A DNA stretch of 64,000 nucleotides from Mixophyes australis (Eukaryota > Chordata > Amphibia > Anura > Limnodynastidae): contig JAVHZZ010000005.1 of NCBI GenBank assembly GCA_036250195.1, positions 129,207,500 to 129,271,499 on the forward strand, written 5' to 3'. Position 1 is the stretch's first letter. Each line of letters opens with the position of its first letter. Made by a program: the position numbers and the translations under genes. Positions 21,351 through 30,982 of the stretch are shown piece by piece. The notes beneath the pieces are model-generated. The model saw only the letters and a program-made list of their open reading frames with translations, was not told the DNA's origin and searched no databases.

Positions 21351-21860
21351 CTCTGGTACTAATATTTCTGGACTGCAGGAACAGTGAACGTATTTATATA
21401 TTGCAGTACTTATATTTCTGGACTGCAGGAACAGTGAACGTATTTAAATATTGCAGTACTAATATTTCTGGACTGCAGGAACAGTGAACGTATTTAAATA
21501 TTGCAGTACTAATATTTCTGGACTGCAGGAACAGTGAACGTATTTATATATTGCAGTACTAATATTTCTGGACTGCAGGAACAGGGAACGTATTTATATA
21601 TTGCAGTACTAATATTTCTGGACTGCAGGAACAGTGAACGTATTTATATATTGCAGTACTAATATTTCTGGACTGCAGGAACAGTGAACGTATTTAAATA
21701 TTGCAGTACTAATATTTCTGGACTGCAGGAACAGTGAACGTATTTATATATTGCAGTACTAATATTTCTGGACTGCAGGAACAGTGAACGTATTTATATA
21801 TTGCAGTACTAATATTTCTGGACTGCAGGAACAGTGAACGTATTTATATATTGCAGTAGA
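21351..21860. repeat. 50-bp tandem array (ten copies) in hAT-A
   Basis: Units start GACTGCAGGAACAGTGAACG at 21371 and then every 50 bp through 21821. They vary by only one or two bases per copy (TATATA or AAATA in the centre). The array ends at about 21860. It lies about 110 bp upstream of the transposase ATG in element orientation, in the 5' subterminal region. Confidence 0.95.
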
Positions 21861-22283
21861 AATTTTTTTATACTTTTTTTTTTGTTTTATATTTTTTTTC
21901 ATTTTTGGATAATTTTAAAAGAACAATGGACTTAGCAGAACAGAGCACAGGACACAGCACCCCTGGACTCAGCAGGACAGAGCACAGGACAAAGTAACCA
22001 CTGGATTCAGCAGGACAGAGTGACAGGACACAGATGGCACCACTAAAAAATCCAACCTCCCTCTTCCCTGATCTGAGCCCGACTGAAGATGGCGGCGATA
22101 AGCGGGGAATTTATACTATCCGAGTCTCGTGAGAATCCGACGGCGGGATTTGGAGCTCAGCCTCGCTTTCACTGATTCTCCCCGCCGGAAATACCCGAAC
22201 AGTGCTCGGATCGCCGTCGGATCCGCACTGTTCGGGTGGGCTCAGATTGCGATAATCCGAGCCCGCTCATCACTGCATAAGAC

Positions 22284-22690
22284 GGACTCGGGGATATACA
22301 CACTAGATTGACATAAGTCAGTTATGTGTATGCTAGTTTTTAAGCAGAAAGTTTTTCTTGTGGAAATATGATTCACGTTATATATATATATATATATAAT
22401 TATATGCATATCTGTTTTGTTTCTTTTTTGTTTTTCGTGCCTCCTGTACAATAATGTACAATAATGTGCCTTTATATGTATGCACAAAGGGTGGGGGACA
22501 GGAGATTGCTGGAGGTTAGACATACAGATATGCATCTCTGTGTAGAACATTGGAGTAGGATTTTTGCCACAAGACACAATATAATGTGAAACCCTAGAAA
22601 ATGTAGAATTTTCGTGTTTTATATTTTTTCACTGTTAGACAGACATGTACTGGATACTGTTATATCTTGAAGAAAGTGTTATAGAAATAG
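22284..22690. other. ERV internal remnant with a (TA)n microsatellite
   Basis: No coding is recognised. A TA run lies at about 22379-22397. By position it is ERV pol sequence flanking the hAT. Confidence 0.4.
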
Positions 22691-22699
22691 ACCCCTTTG

Positions 22700-22800
22700 C
22701 CCTTCTCACTTAGTCAAGTAGGTGAATGTGGGGTACTGAAAATGGCATGCGAGTTGGCAGAGGGAAAATCGATTCATATACATTGGCCTTCAGCATTTTT
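22700..22800 (+). pseudogene. pol: ERV pol, RNase H scrap
   Basis: One frame reads GECGVLKMACELAEGKSIHI (about 22723-22784). In retroviral RNase H an A-E-L...A-C-x-L-A-x-G-K block directly precedes the catalytic T-D-S, and this matches that block. The catalytic aspartate itself is lost to a frameshift just after. Short, but it sits between the RT position and the integrase, as expected. Confidence 0.5.
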
Positions 22801-23132
22801 CTAGTCTAGGGGGCGACGTTGAGGTGACTGAGAAATCCTTTATAGCAATACCAGTACATGAGTAGGACACTACATAGAGGACTTTATACAGTGACACAGT
22901 TACCAACTGAAGTTGCTGCTAGCAAAATTCACCCTTATACACACTGGCTGTCACACCAGAGTGAACATAGCTGTCCAATAGATAGCAGGGTTTTATGTGA
23001 CAGCTGACAAATCTGTTTTATTTTCTTTTTCGTTGTATTGTTTTAAAATGTGAACACACACACACACCACACATTAGTTAATATATGAAGATTTCTGTTA
23101 CCTGAAGAAAAAACTGTCTGGAAGGTGAAGAG

Positions 23133-23470
23133 ATGTGGTTAGGAGTTTGGCGGACCCTGGAGAGATGGACAAGGTATCTTTCAGACCTAGCGGAGGCAGC
23201 ACATGGTCTGGCTCAGCTGAGTATAGAAGGTATGTGCAAGCTGGTAAGAGTATATTGGGGTGTACCAGACGTTTCTTCTCAAGCCAGTAGGATGGCAACG
23301 TCCTATCTTGATTAAGAGAATGTCAGGAAGATGATACCAATAGAGCCATCCCATATCCCTCCTGCAGATGGGTTTTTCTCCAGGGTAAAACAAATCTACG
23401 TCATCCAATTACCACCTTGCAGGATTCTCAAGTATACACTGGTGTACCGATGAAATATGTCTGGGTAAAG
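23133..23470 (+). pseudogene. pol: ERV pol, integrase zinc-finger region
   Basis: The frame 23133-23315 contains AHGLAQLSIEGMCKLVRVYW, followed by SSQASRMATSY. This fits the retroviral integrase HHCC finger, H-x3-H then W and C-x2-C, but the second histidine is Q and the first cysteine is Y. A second frame continues with SHIPPADGFFSRVKQIY and YTLV (about 23350-23450). These occupy the place of the linker to the catalytic core, though the core aspartate is not preserved. Stops and shifts break the gene. The assignment relies on motif spacing and on the flanking LTR. Confidence 0.65.
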
Positions 23471-24245
23471 GTGTATTGAAATGTGTCTAATGTATTACTG
23501 TGTCATACTCAAAGCTTTTGCTATTCAATGTGATAGCCCTAGAGTTATAATAGGTGAAAGGAGTATTCATGTAATTGATAATAAATGTATAATGTATGAG
23601 TAGTGGTAACAAATCACATACTTTTGATTAGCCACAAACCAGTGTGAACATAAAGTAACGGTACTAGTTAGAACGAATTGAATAGAATGAGGCTTGAAAC
23701 TTGATTGAAGGGGCTGATAGCTTTCCCCACTATAAAGATCCCTCCTGGGCTGCCTCTTAACCTGTCGACTTTTGAAAAGTTTTTGACTTCTCTTGTGAGG
23801 AGTTTGTAACTGAGAGACTAATTTAGACCTTGAGAGGGAAGGTAAACAGTGACACAGCAACCGAGAATGTTCAAAACACTGTTTCCTGAAAAGTTACACT
23901 AACTGTCAGGATGTTGGACCAGGAGAGTAAGTTGTGGAACAGTAATTTCCTAGGCTCAGGTTATTTGACAGACAGGTACCAGGTGTAGGCTACCAGCATC
24001 ACGACTTCAAGGGTAGCAGAGACACACTGATGCCCATTTCACCCACTGCAGAGGGGCCAACACTCAGAGAAGGGTCCAAGGGCACTCATGAATCTGTTCT
24101 GGTAGGCCTCAAATGCAGTTAGTAGTGCCTGAGCCAAAGGCTAAGACAGTTGTCCAGCATGAAGTTTTTCCTGTTTTGTGTTTCACTCATTTCATTCTCT
24201 TCTCAGGACGGTCAATTCTTTTAATTATTGACAGGTGACAGAGGC
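23471..24245. other. ERV 3' internal region, env not recognised
   Basis: The rest of the provirus before the right LTR. No signal peptide, cleavage site or transmembrane segment could be read in any frame. The sequence before the LTR (GACAGGTGACAGAGGC) is only weakly purine-rich. Confidence 0.4.
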
Positions 24246-24650
24246 TGTAGGTCAAATGAACTGACCTATAACTTGCAAGGAACTGCAATGCCATTAACCC
24301 CCGGAGCAATGAAGACCTTACTAAATGTTAGCTGGACAAGTATATACAAGCACGCTGGTTTTTGTTCTTTCTCTTTGAAGCTGGAAATGTGACCGCATGG
24401 CTGCATTCATTGAACCTGAGTGAACCCTATAAGGAATACATTACATCTGTAATGTATTCGGTGTTTTCATACTTTCCTGCTTTAATGTAACATCTTTAAT
24501 AGGTATCATGTATCGACTATATTGTACTGTATTGTACTTATTTATTGAACTGCTAAATAAATTGCTTTTGCTAAATAAATAAAGTGCTTCGGAAACACAA
24601 TACAATCGCTTGGGCAATGCTTATTTGAAAACGATAAAATTACTTTAATA
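24246..24650 (+). repeat. ERV 3' LTR
   Basis: It aligns to 14530-14903 from TGTAGGTCAAATGAACTGAC to the common end TACTTTAATA. It keeps AATAAATAAAGTGCTTCGG (polyadenylation region) and about 30 bp that are missing in the left LTR. Sequence after 24650 (CTAAGCTTC) is unrelated to that after the left LTR. Confidence 0.8.
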
Positions 24651-25931
24651 CTAAGCTTCATCAGGAACATAAGTACAAAGACACTGACAGGCACACAATG
24701 ATCTGGTAACCCAGTGCACTGAATGTGGGGTCTTGCTTGGCAGCAATGATGACACCACACGAGTGCATGATATAGCTTTCAGTATACACAGGAACTGTCT
24801 GCAAGTATTAGTCTGGCAGCGTAATGCTGCCAAATGCTGGCATCTGAAAACAGTGCCCCCAGCCCCCATGCACCCCAGCCTGCAAGCAAAGTCCATGAAG
24901 GTGTGTAACAGGTATCTAAAGGCAAGACATTTATAATGGCTCATTTAAATGGCAGACCTAACATGGTGATTTTGTGATGAGATTGCTGCTGGTTTTCAGG
25001 ATGCTAGCATGAAAAGTCTGAAGCAATCAAGGAGTATGAACATTCTCAGCAGCTTCATGAAGTTTACAATAAATTCAATATCTGTAAACCTTGATTTTTC
25101 ATGAAGATGGTGACACTGTCAATTTATACTTTGATACATTTATTACAGGATAGATCTGGTGCATAGAAAAAGGCAAAAAGAGTCAAACTATTGAAGAAGA
25201 TGGTGTAGCTATGACCATAAGGTCTAATGAATTTGTCAGCTAGCTTGGTTGAAGGACTACCTATATTGCTAATACACTCGATTCCCCATAATGATCTCAA
25301 ATATATTTAGCGGCTCTGTGAAGTTTGTCTGCCTGCCCTTTGTATCTTGATTGAATTTCACAAAAATTATTAATTAAAAATTTCAATTCGGTACAAAAGG
25401 ATACACTCTGTGACTCTTTAAAATCTATTTTTATTTTATTTTTCCCCGTTGCTGACTACATATTTCCGATTAACTACGCACCTAATACTGCTTACATAGT
25501 CTTACTAGCGGAACTCTTAACTATTGTGAGAAATACAATTCCAGTGCTTTGAGTACTTACCAGACAATACCATCTAACTGTTTGGGGATCTAATAGCTGT
25601 CATTTGTACTAGTAGAGTGTACGTGTATATTTGTGAAGGGGTTTGCTTGTTTTTGGTTTTGTTTTTTATGCTGTGATCTCTGCAGCCAGTCACAGCTGGA
25701 GCCAGTCTACAGGAGACTCTTGTGCTCCCTACTCTCATGGTTATGATGACAAAGCCCTAGTTTGTCTCCTACATACCTAACATGTAATTGTTTTATTACT
25801 TAAGGGAGAAACTGATATATCTTTGATTTTTCTTTCCCTCTCTCCCTCCTTTCCATATCACATTTTGTCTGCCGACTGACAACCGCTATTGTCTAACAAA
25901 TTCTCTCTCTCTCACTGTAGCCCAAGAGGGC
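24651..25931. other. Unassigned non-coding sequence; right part possibly LINE 5' UTR
   Basis: No protein-like frame. From about 25390 on the sequence leads without a break into the LINE ORF1 at 25932, with pyrimidine-rich text (CTCTCTCTCTCACTG) just before the ATG. That stretch could be its 5' untranslated region. Confidence 0.4.
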
Positions 25932-26850
25932 ATGGATACATTTTTACATAGGCAATCTGGAACCAGAGCTTCTGTAAAGTCTGATACAGGCAAAATGGGA
26001 AAGCAGAAACCAAATGCTAGTAACAAGGGAGAATACAAATTCTGGTCACAAAAGGGCTCACTTTCCCCTTATTTCCTTATCCCCTCCCACAACAATCCTA
26101 GCGCCCCTAGCCACTCTGGTCCAAGTCAGATGTTTAAGACAACCAAAGAAATGTACCTAATTATTATGGCTCTAATTGACTCAAAATTGAAATCTCTTCA
26201 ATCTTCCATAGATTCTGTTCTACAAAAAAATTGTGACAACTATGCTAGACTCTCCACACTGGAGCAACGTACCAGTGATGCAGAGGGCTCTATACTCACT
26301 GAGCAAAATACCACAGAGGCTCATGTCACTCTCGTCCAACAACTTTCTGATAAGATTAAGCACCTGGAAAACCGGAACTGTAAGAATAACCATTGGTTCA
26401 TTAGCATTCCTGAACAAATTTGTGTTGTTACTACCATCTCATTTTTTATTCTAAGACTTAGTTTTGGCCCTTCATTTACAAGGAAACCTAGAACTACCCC
26501 AAATTGATAAAGCACACCATATTGGACCTGAGAGAGACAATACCTCAAATAGACCATATGGTATATACCCAGTGATAGCTAGGTTTCTCAATTTCAGGAC
26601 AATAGAAAAAAAATCTCAGCTGCCTGTAGAAAGGAGTACTCCATCCATGCGACACAGAAAAGGAAGGAATTCCAACCAATTTGTAAATACTTGATTGATA
26701 AGGGCAAACGTTTTGCTTTGATGTATGCATCCTGCTAAACTTCACATTATCGAGAATGGTTTCACTTATATTTTTGAAAATCCTCAGGCAGCTAAACTCC
26801 ACCTAAAAGGCCTCCTCTTCCCAATCGTGGTCTCCTTTACCTCACTCTGG
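25932..26850 (+). pseudogene. Tx1/L1-type LINE ORF1
   Basis: From an ATG at 25932 the first frame gives a basic, S/P-rich N-terminus. A coiled coil follows (about residues 75-155), with heptad-like text SLQSSIDSVLQKN, LSTLEQRTSDAEGSI and LSDKIKHLENRNCKNN. The coiled coil ending in LENR-x(2-4)-NN is characteristic of L1/Tx1 ORF1 just before its RNA-binding domain. After a frameshift near 26400 the next frame (26464-26694) reads LPQIDKAHHIGPE and PVIARFLNFRTIEKKSQL. These match the conserved RNA-recognition part. A last piece to about 26850 (KLHIIENGFTYIF in decayed form) resembles the C-terminal domain. ORF1 proteins bind the LINE RNA as trimers. Confidence 0.75.
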
Positions 26851-27284
26851 GTCTCCCGCACTGCTCTTATTTCCTCCAAGGTTAATATAACTCTGGTATA
26901 CTGAGGTTAGAAAGAAATTCACACATTTGCTTAACCAATCTGTTTAATTTCCCCATGTTCTCCCTGATTATGAAATGCACACAATTTTTATCTTGTTCTT
27001 ATGATGTTATTGTTCGCATTACTATTTCAAGGGTTACCTGGTATCCATCCCAGGACACTTCCTCAACGAAGATTTGAATTTGGAAACTTTAGAAAATGTT
27101 CAGCATACATACTCATTCTTGATTTTTATCTTTTGTTCACATATTATCTTACAGTTACAGCAACTACAAAAGCATGCAGCTGGGAGCCACCCTCCTATAT
27201 TTTCACAGAGGTTCCCACTCGTGAGCTGGGATTTGCAGGACTTTGTAATTATGAGTTATAATCTTGCCACAGACCATCCGCTGA
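26851..27284 (+). other. Inter-ORF region of the Tx1-type LINE
   Basis: Between ORF1 and ORF2 remnants, with no conserved motif. Open frames here are short and compositional. Confidence 0.4.
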
Positions 27285-27329
27285 TAGGGGTAGGTTACTC
27301 ATGCCATCCACTACTTCCATTCTCCTCCC

Positions 27330-27640
27330 TACCACTCCGCCCCTGCAAATCACTGTCTCTTCCTGGAATGTTGAGGGGTCTGAATACACCAGTCAAAAGA
27401 AAAAAGTACTATAACACCTTAAATGTTCGAATGTGATATACCACTCCTACAGGAGACTCATTGGAGAGATGGGTATTATTTTACCCTTAGGGCAAACTGG
27501 ATTGGGGACTAGATTGCAGCCCCCATAAATATAAATCACGTGGAGTCCCCAAAGTGTTATCCCAGCATTTACAGTAGGACACTATATTTTGCTTGACCTA
27601 CTTATCTTTGGTATTCGTTATACTATATATTCCTCCTTTC
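27330..27640 (+). pseudogene. Tx1/L1-type LINE ORF2, endonuclease start
   Basis: SSWNVEG (about 27358) followed, after a one-base shift, by GLNTPVKRKK matches the beginning of the apurinic-type endonuclease of L1/Tx1, S-W-N-V-x-G-L-N-S-P-x-K-R. Decayed versions of the Q-E-T-H block (27450-27470) and of an R-x-N-W-I-G-D block (27490-27515) follow, then FCLTYLSLVFVILYIPP. The element is cut near 27640, where an L2 LINE begins. Confidence 0.7.
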
Positions 27641-29670
27641 ATCTTACAGCACAGCCCTTTCAATTGCCAAACAAACATTTTTCAAATCTTTAATATCCAT
27701 CCAGTCTTCTAGCCCATGTCGTCTCTTCAACTCTCTTCTCTGCCCACCTGCACCTCCTCCTTTCTCTCTCACTACCCATGAATTTGTCACCTATTTCAAA
27801 GACAAAATTGACACCATTCAACAAGATATTTCCTCATGCCAAATTCCACTCACTCTACCCACCTTTACCGACACTCCCCAATTCACCCTTAATTCATTCT
27901 CTACACTAACTTAAGACGAAGTCTCTGTACTCATCTTATTATCGCACCCTACAACCTGTCCACTCGATCCTATTCCCTCCCAACTTCTCCGCTCCCTCTC
28001 CTCCACTGCTTGTCCACCTCTAACTCACCTCTTCAACCTCACTCTCTCCACTGGCACATTTTCATCCTACTTTAAACATGCGCTCATCTCCCCTATTCTA
28101 AATAAACCATCACTCGATCCAGCCTCTCTCTCCAACTACCGCCCCATTTCTCTCCTTTCCATTGCCACCAAACTACTTAAGCGATTAGTGTACAAACGTC
28201 TGTCTCACTTCCTCTCCTCTCATTCCATTCTCGACTCCCTGCAATCAGACTTCCGCTTCCAACATTCCACTGAAACTGCTCTCACAAAAGTGACCAATGA
28301 TCTACTTACTGCTAAATCTAAGGGTAATTTCTCCATACTCATTCTCCTGGAACTCTCTGCTGCTTTTGACACTGTTGATCACCGTCTTCTCTTACACACC
28401 CATCACTCCATTGGCCTTCATGACACCGTTGTTTCCTGGTTCACTTCCTACCTATCGAACCACTCCTTTAGTGTATCTACCTCTGGCACATCCTCCCCTC
28501 CACTCCCACAATCTGTTGGGGTCCCACAAGGCTCTGTTCTTGGCCCTTTACTCTTTTCATTGTACACCTGTTTTCTTGGGTCACTAATTTGCTCATTCAG
28601 CCTCCAATACCACCTCTACGCTGATGACACCCAAATCTATATCTCTTCCCCTGACCTCTCTCCTTTGATCTATCTTGTGTAACCAACTGTCTTTCTGCTA
28701 TCTCCACATAGATGTCCCAGTGCTAATTAAAGCTCAACCTGTCCAAAACAGAGCTTATTATCTGCCCTCCTACCAGACTCACCACCTGCCTTTCAATCTC
28801 CCTCACTGTCAATAACATCACATTTTCCTCCCAAGCCTGCTGCCTTGGTGTCACACTTGACGCCACCCTCTGCTTTATTCCTCACATCCAGACTCTCTCC
28901 CAGTCCTGTCTACTCCAACTTAAAAACATTTTCAGAATACGTCCTTATTCTTACTCAACAAGCTACCAAAACTCTTATCATCTCTCTCATCATCTCCCGT
29001 CTTGACTATTGCAACCTCCTGCTATCTGGCATTCCTGACACCCATATATCCACACTTCAATCCATCCTAAATGCTGCTGCAAGACTGATCTTCCTCTCTC
29101 ACTATTCCTCAGCTGCTGCACCACTTTGCAAATCCCTACACTGGATCAAATTAAAATTACTCACCCTTACCTCCAAAACCCAACAACAACACTACCCCTG
29201 CATACATCTCAAATTTCATATCAAAATACTCTCCCTCCTGCCTTCTTAGACCTACCTCTGACCTGGCCCTTTTCTCGTCTTTGGTAACCACCTCTCACTA
29301 GCGCCTACAAGACTTCTCCCGTGCTGCTCCCCACTTATGGAATTCCCTATTATGCTCAATCAGACTTTTCCACAGTCTTCAAATTTTTAGATGCTCTTTG
29401 AAAACCCATCTCTTTTTTTTATAGGTGACCTTATCCTCGATAACACTATTTACACTAATGCATCCGCAGAACTATCACATTCTCCACTCTGAGACACATT
29501 CAACTCCTCTTGTTTCAGCTATGCCCTCTTCCACTTAGAAAGTAAGCTGTCTAATGAGCAGGGTTCTTAATACACTTAGTTTTCATGTCTGCATTTATTT
29601 GGTCTACCTTGTCCCTGTTTTATGTTTGTACTGTTGTCCCTATTGTATGGCGCTGCCGGTACATAAGCTT
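27640..29670 (+). mobile_element. L2-type LINE, 5'-truncated
   Basis: Coding from about 27640 reads KTFFKSLISIQ-like text, then FKDKIDTIQQDISS (27800). It continues through the reverse transcriptase to a 3' untranslated region with AAGTAAGCTGTCTAATGAGC and ATTGTATGGCGCTGCCGGTA at about 29540-29665. These are typical words of amphibian L2 3' ends. Several stops and frameshifts break it. It abuts the endonuclease of a Tx1-type LINE on its left. No clear target duplication was found. Confidence 0.85.
27800..29410 (+). pseudogene. L2 reverse transcriptase (copy 1)
   Basis: In order: [14 protein letters not shown] (28138), [15 protein letters not shown] (28265-28310), [15 protein letters not shown] (motif A, 28350-28388), [19 protein letters not shown] (motif B, 28513-28566), [14 protein letters not shown] (motif C with Y-A-D-D, 28609-28650). 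After stops come [16 protein letters not shown] (28733-28775) and [13 protein letters not shown] (28998-29036). A stop after the D-D block and later shifts make it inactive. It is the most decayed of the three L2 copies in the window. Confidence 0.9.
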
Positions 29671-29908
29671 TGGGAGAAGCATCATTTTGAACTCTGAGAT
29701 TCTACCTAGCCAGGAGACCTCGTAGCACATCCATGAGGTGAGGTTGTTAATGTAGAACGTTGGAGCTGGAGTTGGAAGAAGTTTTTGTCTATTACCGTGT
29801 CCAAGATAGGAAATTTCAGTAGGATTCTATGTATAGTTAAACTTGTCTTTCAGAATCTGCAACCTCTCTAGGGATGTTAGAAACAGTAGGTAATCGCTGT
29901 TTTCATTC

Positions 29909-30370
29909 TGTCAGCCTGGGTGTGATCACTTGAGCTCCTCTCACCTGCAGCTCAATCTGACCCTGCCCTGATTGGCTACTCCTTCATTAAATACCTGTCA
30001 GTTTCACTGAACCTTTGCCGGTTATAGCGTCCACTGCCTGTGTGTTGCTGACCTGCTTTGTTTCCTGACATTCCTGTTTGATTCTCCTTGTGACATTGCC
30101 TAAAATTTTGGACCTTGGCTGTTGTCCTGACCATTTGCCTGGATATTGTATCTCGCTTCTCTGCTTGTGACCTTGACCTTTGCCTGAATATTGGACCTGC
30201 TTGTTTGCTGCCAGCCCCGACCTCTGAACTGTACCCTGACCTTTCTTCTGGCTACAACCTGCTTTCAGGTCTGGCTTCCAGCTCCAGTCTTCCAGTTACT
30301 CGATCTAGTTACGCAGTCATCCTGATAAGCCTCTACTACCATAGAGATAAGTACTGGCGACATCCAAGCA
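29909..30370 (+). mobile_element. Ty3/gypsy-type LTR fragment
   Basis: It starts TGTCAGCC at 29909. ATTAAATACC then GCCGGTTATAGCGTCC (about 29990-30030) copies the TATA-to-GGTTATAGCG layout of the LTR at 846-1545 read on the other strand. Repeated TGACCTTTGCCTG/CCTGACC words follow. The right end is unclear. Confidence 0.55.
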
Positions 30371-30399
30371 CGGTTGAACGTATATAATTCTATGGGAAA

Positions 30400-30455
30400 G
30401 GCGGACCTGTGATTTACCGCGATTTTTAATCAATGAAAAAAACGGAGCTTCACCT
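30400..30455 (+). repeat. Fragment of the repeat at 31086-31725
   Basis: About 45 bp (GACCTGTGATTTACCGCGAT and the following text to ACGGAGCTT) match the right end of the inverted-repeat element at about 31665-31712. Confidence 0.75.
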
Positions 30456-30470
30456 ATGTGAAGACTTCTA

Positions 30471-30982
30471 CTAGTCCGGTTTTAACGGCTTATCAATAGC
30501 TGCGATCCTAACAAGGGAAATGTTAATTTTAAGTGCCTCTGTCTTGGAATTATTGAGCTTGTATAGAGAAGCTCTACTGAATTGAGATGGGATACTATAA
30601 ATCACTGCCAGGCAGGTCTCCGGGCCTGTGACAAATCGCATGACATAGTCAGTGAACAAACATAGTTTGTGACATTCTCCCCAAAGCAACACCTCCAAAA
30701 TCTCGCTCAAGCCTGTTCCGCACGGCCAATGGTTCTATTGCGGGGGAAATAAAGGGCACACTTGGCGAGTGCCATTGGAGATGTGGAAATTTGAGGATAA
30801 AAATCCATCACTGAATACCATTGTGGAAGGCTTATTGTACAGCGCCATTATAGCTCTCAGGATGTCCCCTGGAAACCCAAACCGCTCAAGGATCTTTGCT
30901 ATATGGCTAGTTGCGTTTGTCGAACGCTTTTTCAGCGTCTAATGAGAGCAGAAGCATAGCTTCTTTGGTTTTATGGACCTGC
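30471..30982 (-). pseudogene. Tx1/L1-type LINE ORF2, RT palm region
   Basis: The minus strand gives, with shifts, LLLSLDAEKAF (motif A, about 30955-30925), LERFGFPGDILRAIMALYNK (30900-30840), SDGFLSSNFHISNGTRQ then CPL (motif B, about 30815-30750). KLCLFTDYVM (motif C, where F-A-D-D is expected, about 30665-30635) and SLYKLNNSKTEALKINIS (30555-30500) follow. Substitution of the second catalytic position and two frameshifts inactivate it. It continues the LINE piece at 32489-33000 on the same strand. Confidence 0.85.

Larger units (their letters stand above)
17501..22275 (-). mobile_element. hAT-A: autonomous-type hAT transposon (BED-finger transposase), inside the ERV
   Basis: A perfect 8-bp target duplication CATAAGAC lies at 17493-17500 and 22276-22283. 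The left end would read TAGGGGTGTGCACCGG, but a MITE has entered at its first TA (17501-17502, duplicated at 17679-17680). The right end, read on the minus strand, is CAGTGATGAGCGGGCTCGG. The element encodes a decayed transposase on the minus strand (18312-21239). A ten-copy 50-bp tandem array lies just upstream of it. Without the MITE the element is about 4.6 kb. The second copy of the family is at 59775-64000. Confidence 0.92.
14530..24650 (+). mobile_element. Degraded endogenous retrovirus (provirus) with a hAT inside
   Basis: Two related LTRs in the same orientation (14530-14903 and 24246-24650) bracket retroviral pieces in the correct order. These are a primer site (14907), a Gag N-terminus with a myristoylation-type start (15905), an RNase H scrap (about 22710-22800) and an integrase zinc-finger region (23133-23460). 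The hAT element 17501-22275 replaced nothing recognisable but separates gag from pol. Most of gag, protease, the RT core and env are missing or unreadable. Target duplications do not match at the LTR borders I chose. The clade looks gamma/epsilon-like from the tRNA-Pro primer site and the integrase layout, which is inference. Confidence 0.75.

Noticed and set aside
21351..21860. CRISPR array
   Set aside because: The 50-bp units are contiguous tandem copies with no unique spacers, in a eukaryotic transposon.
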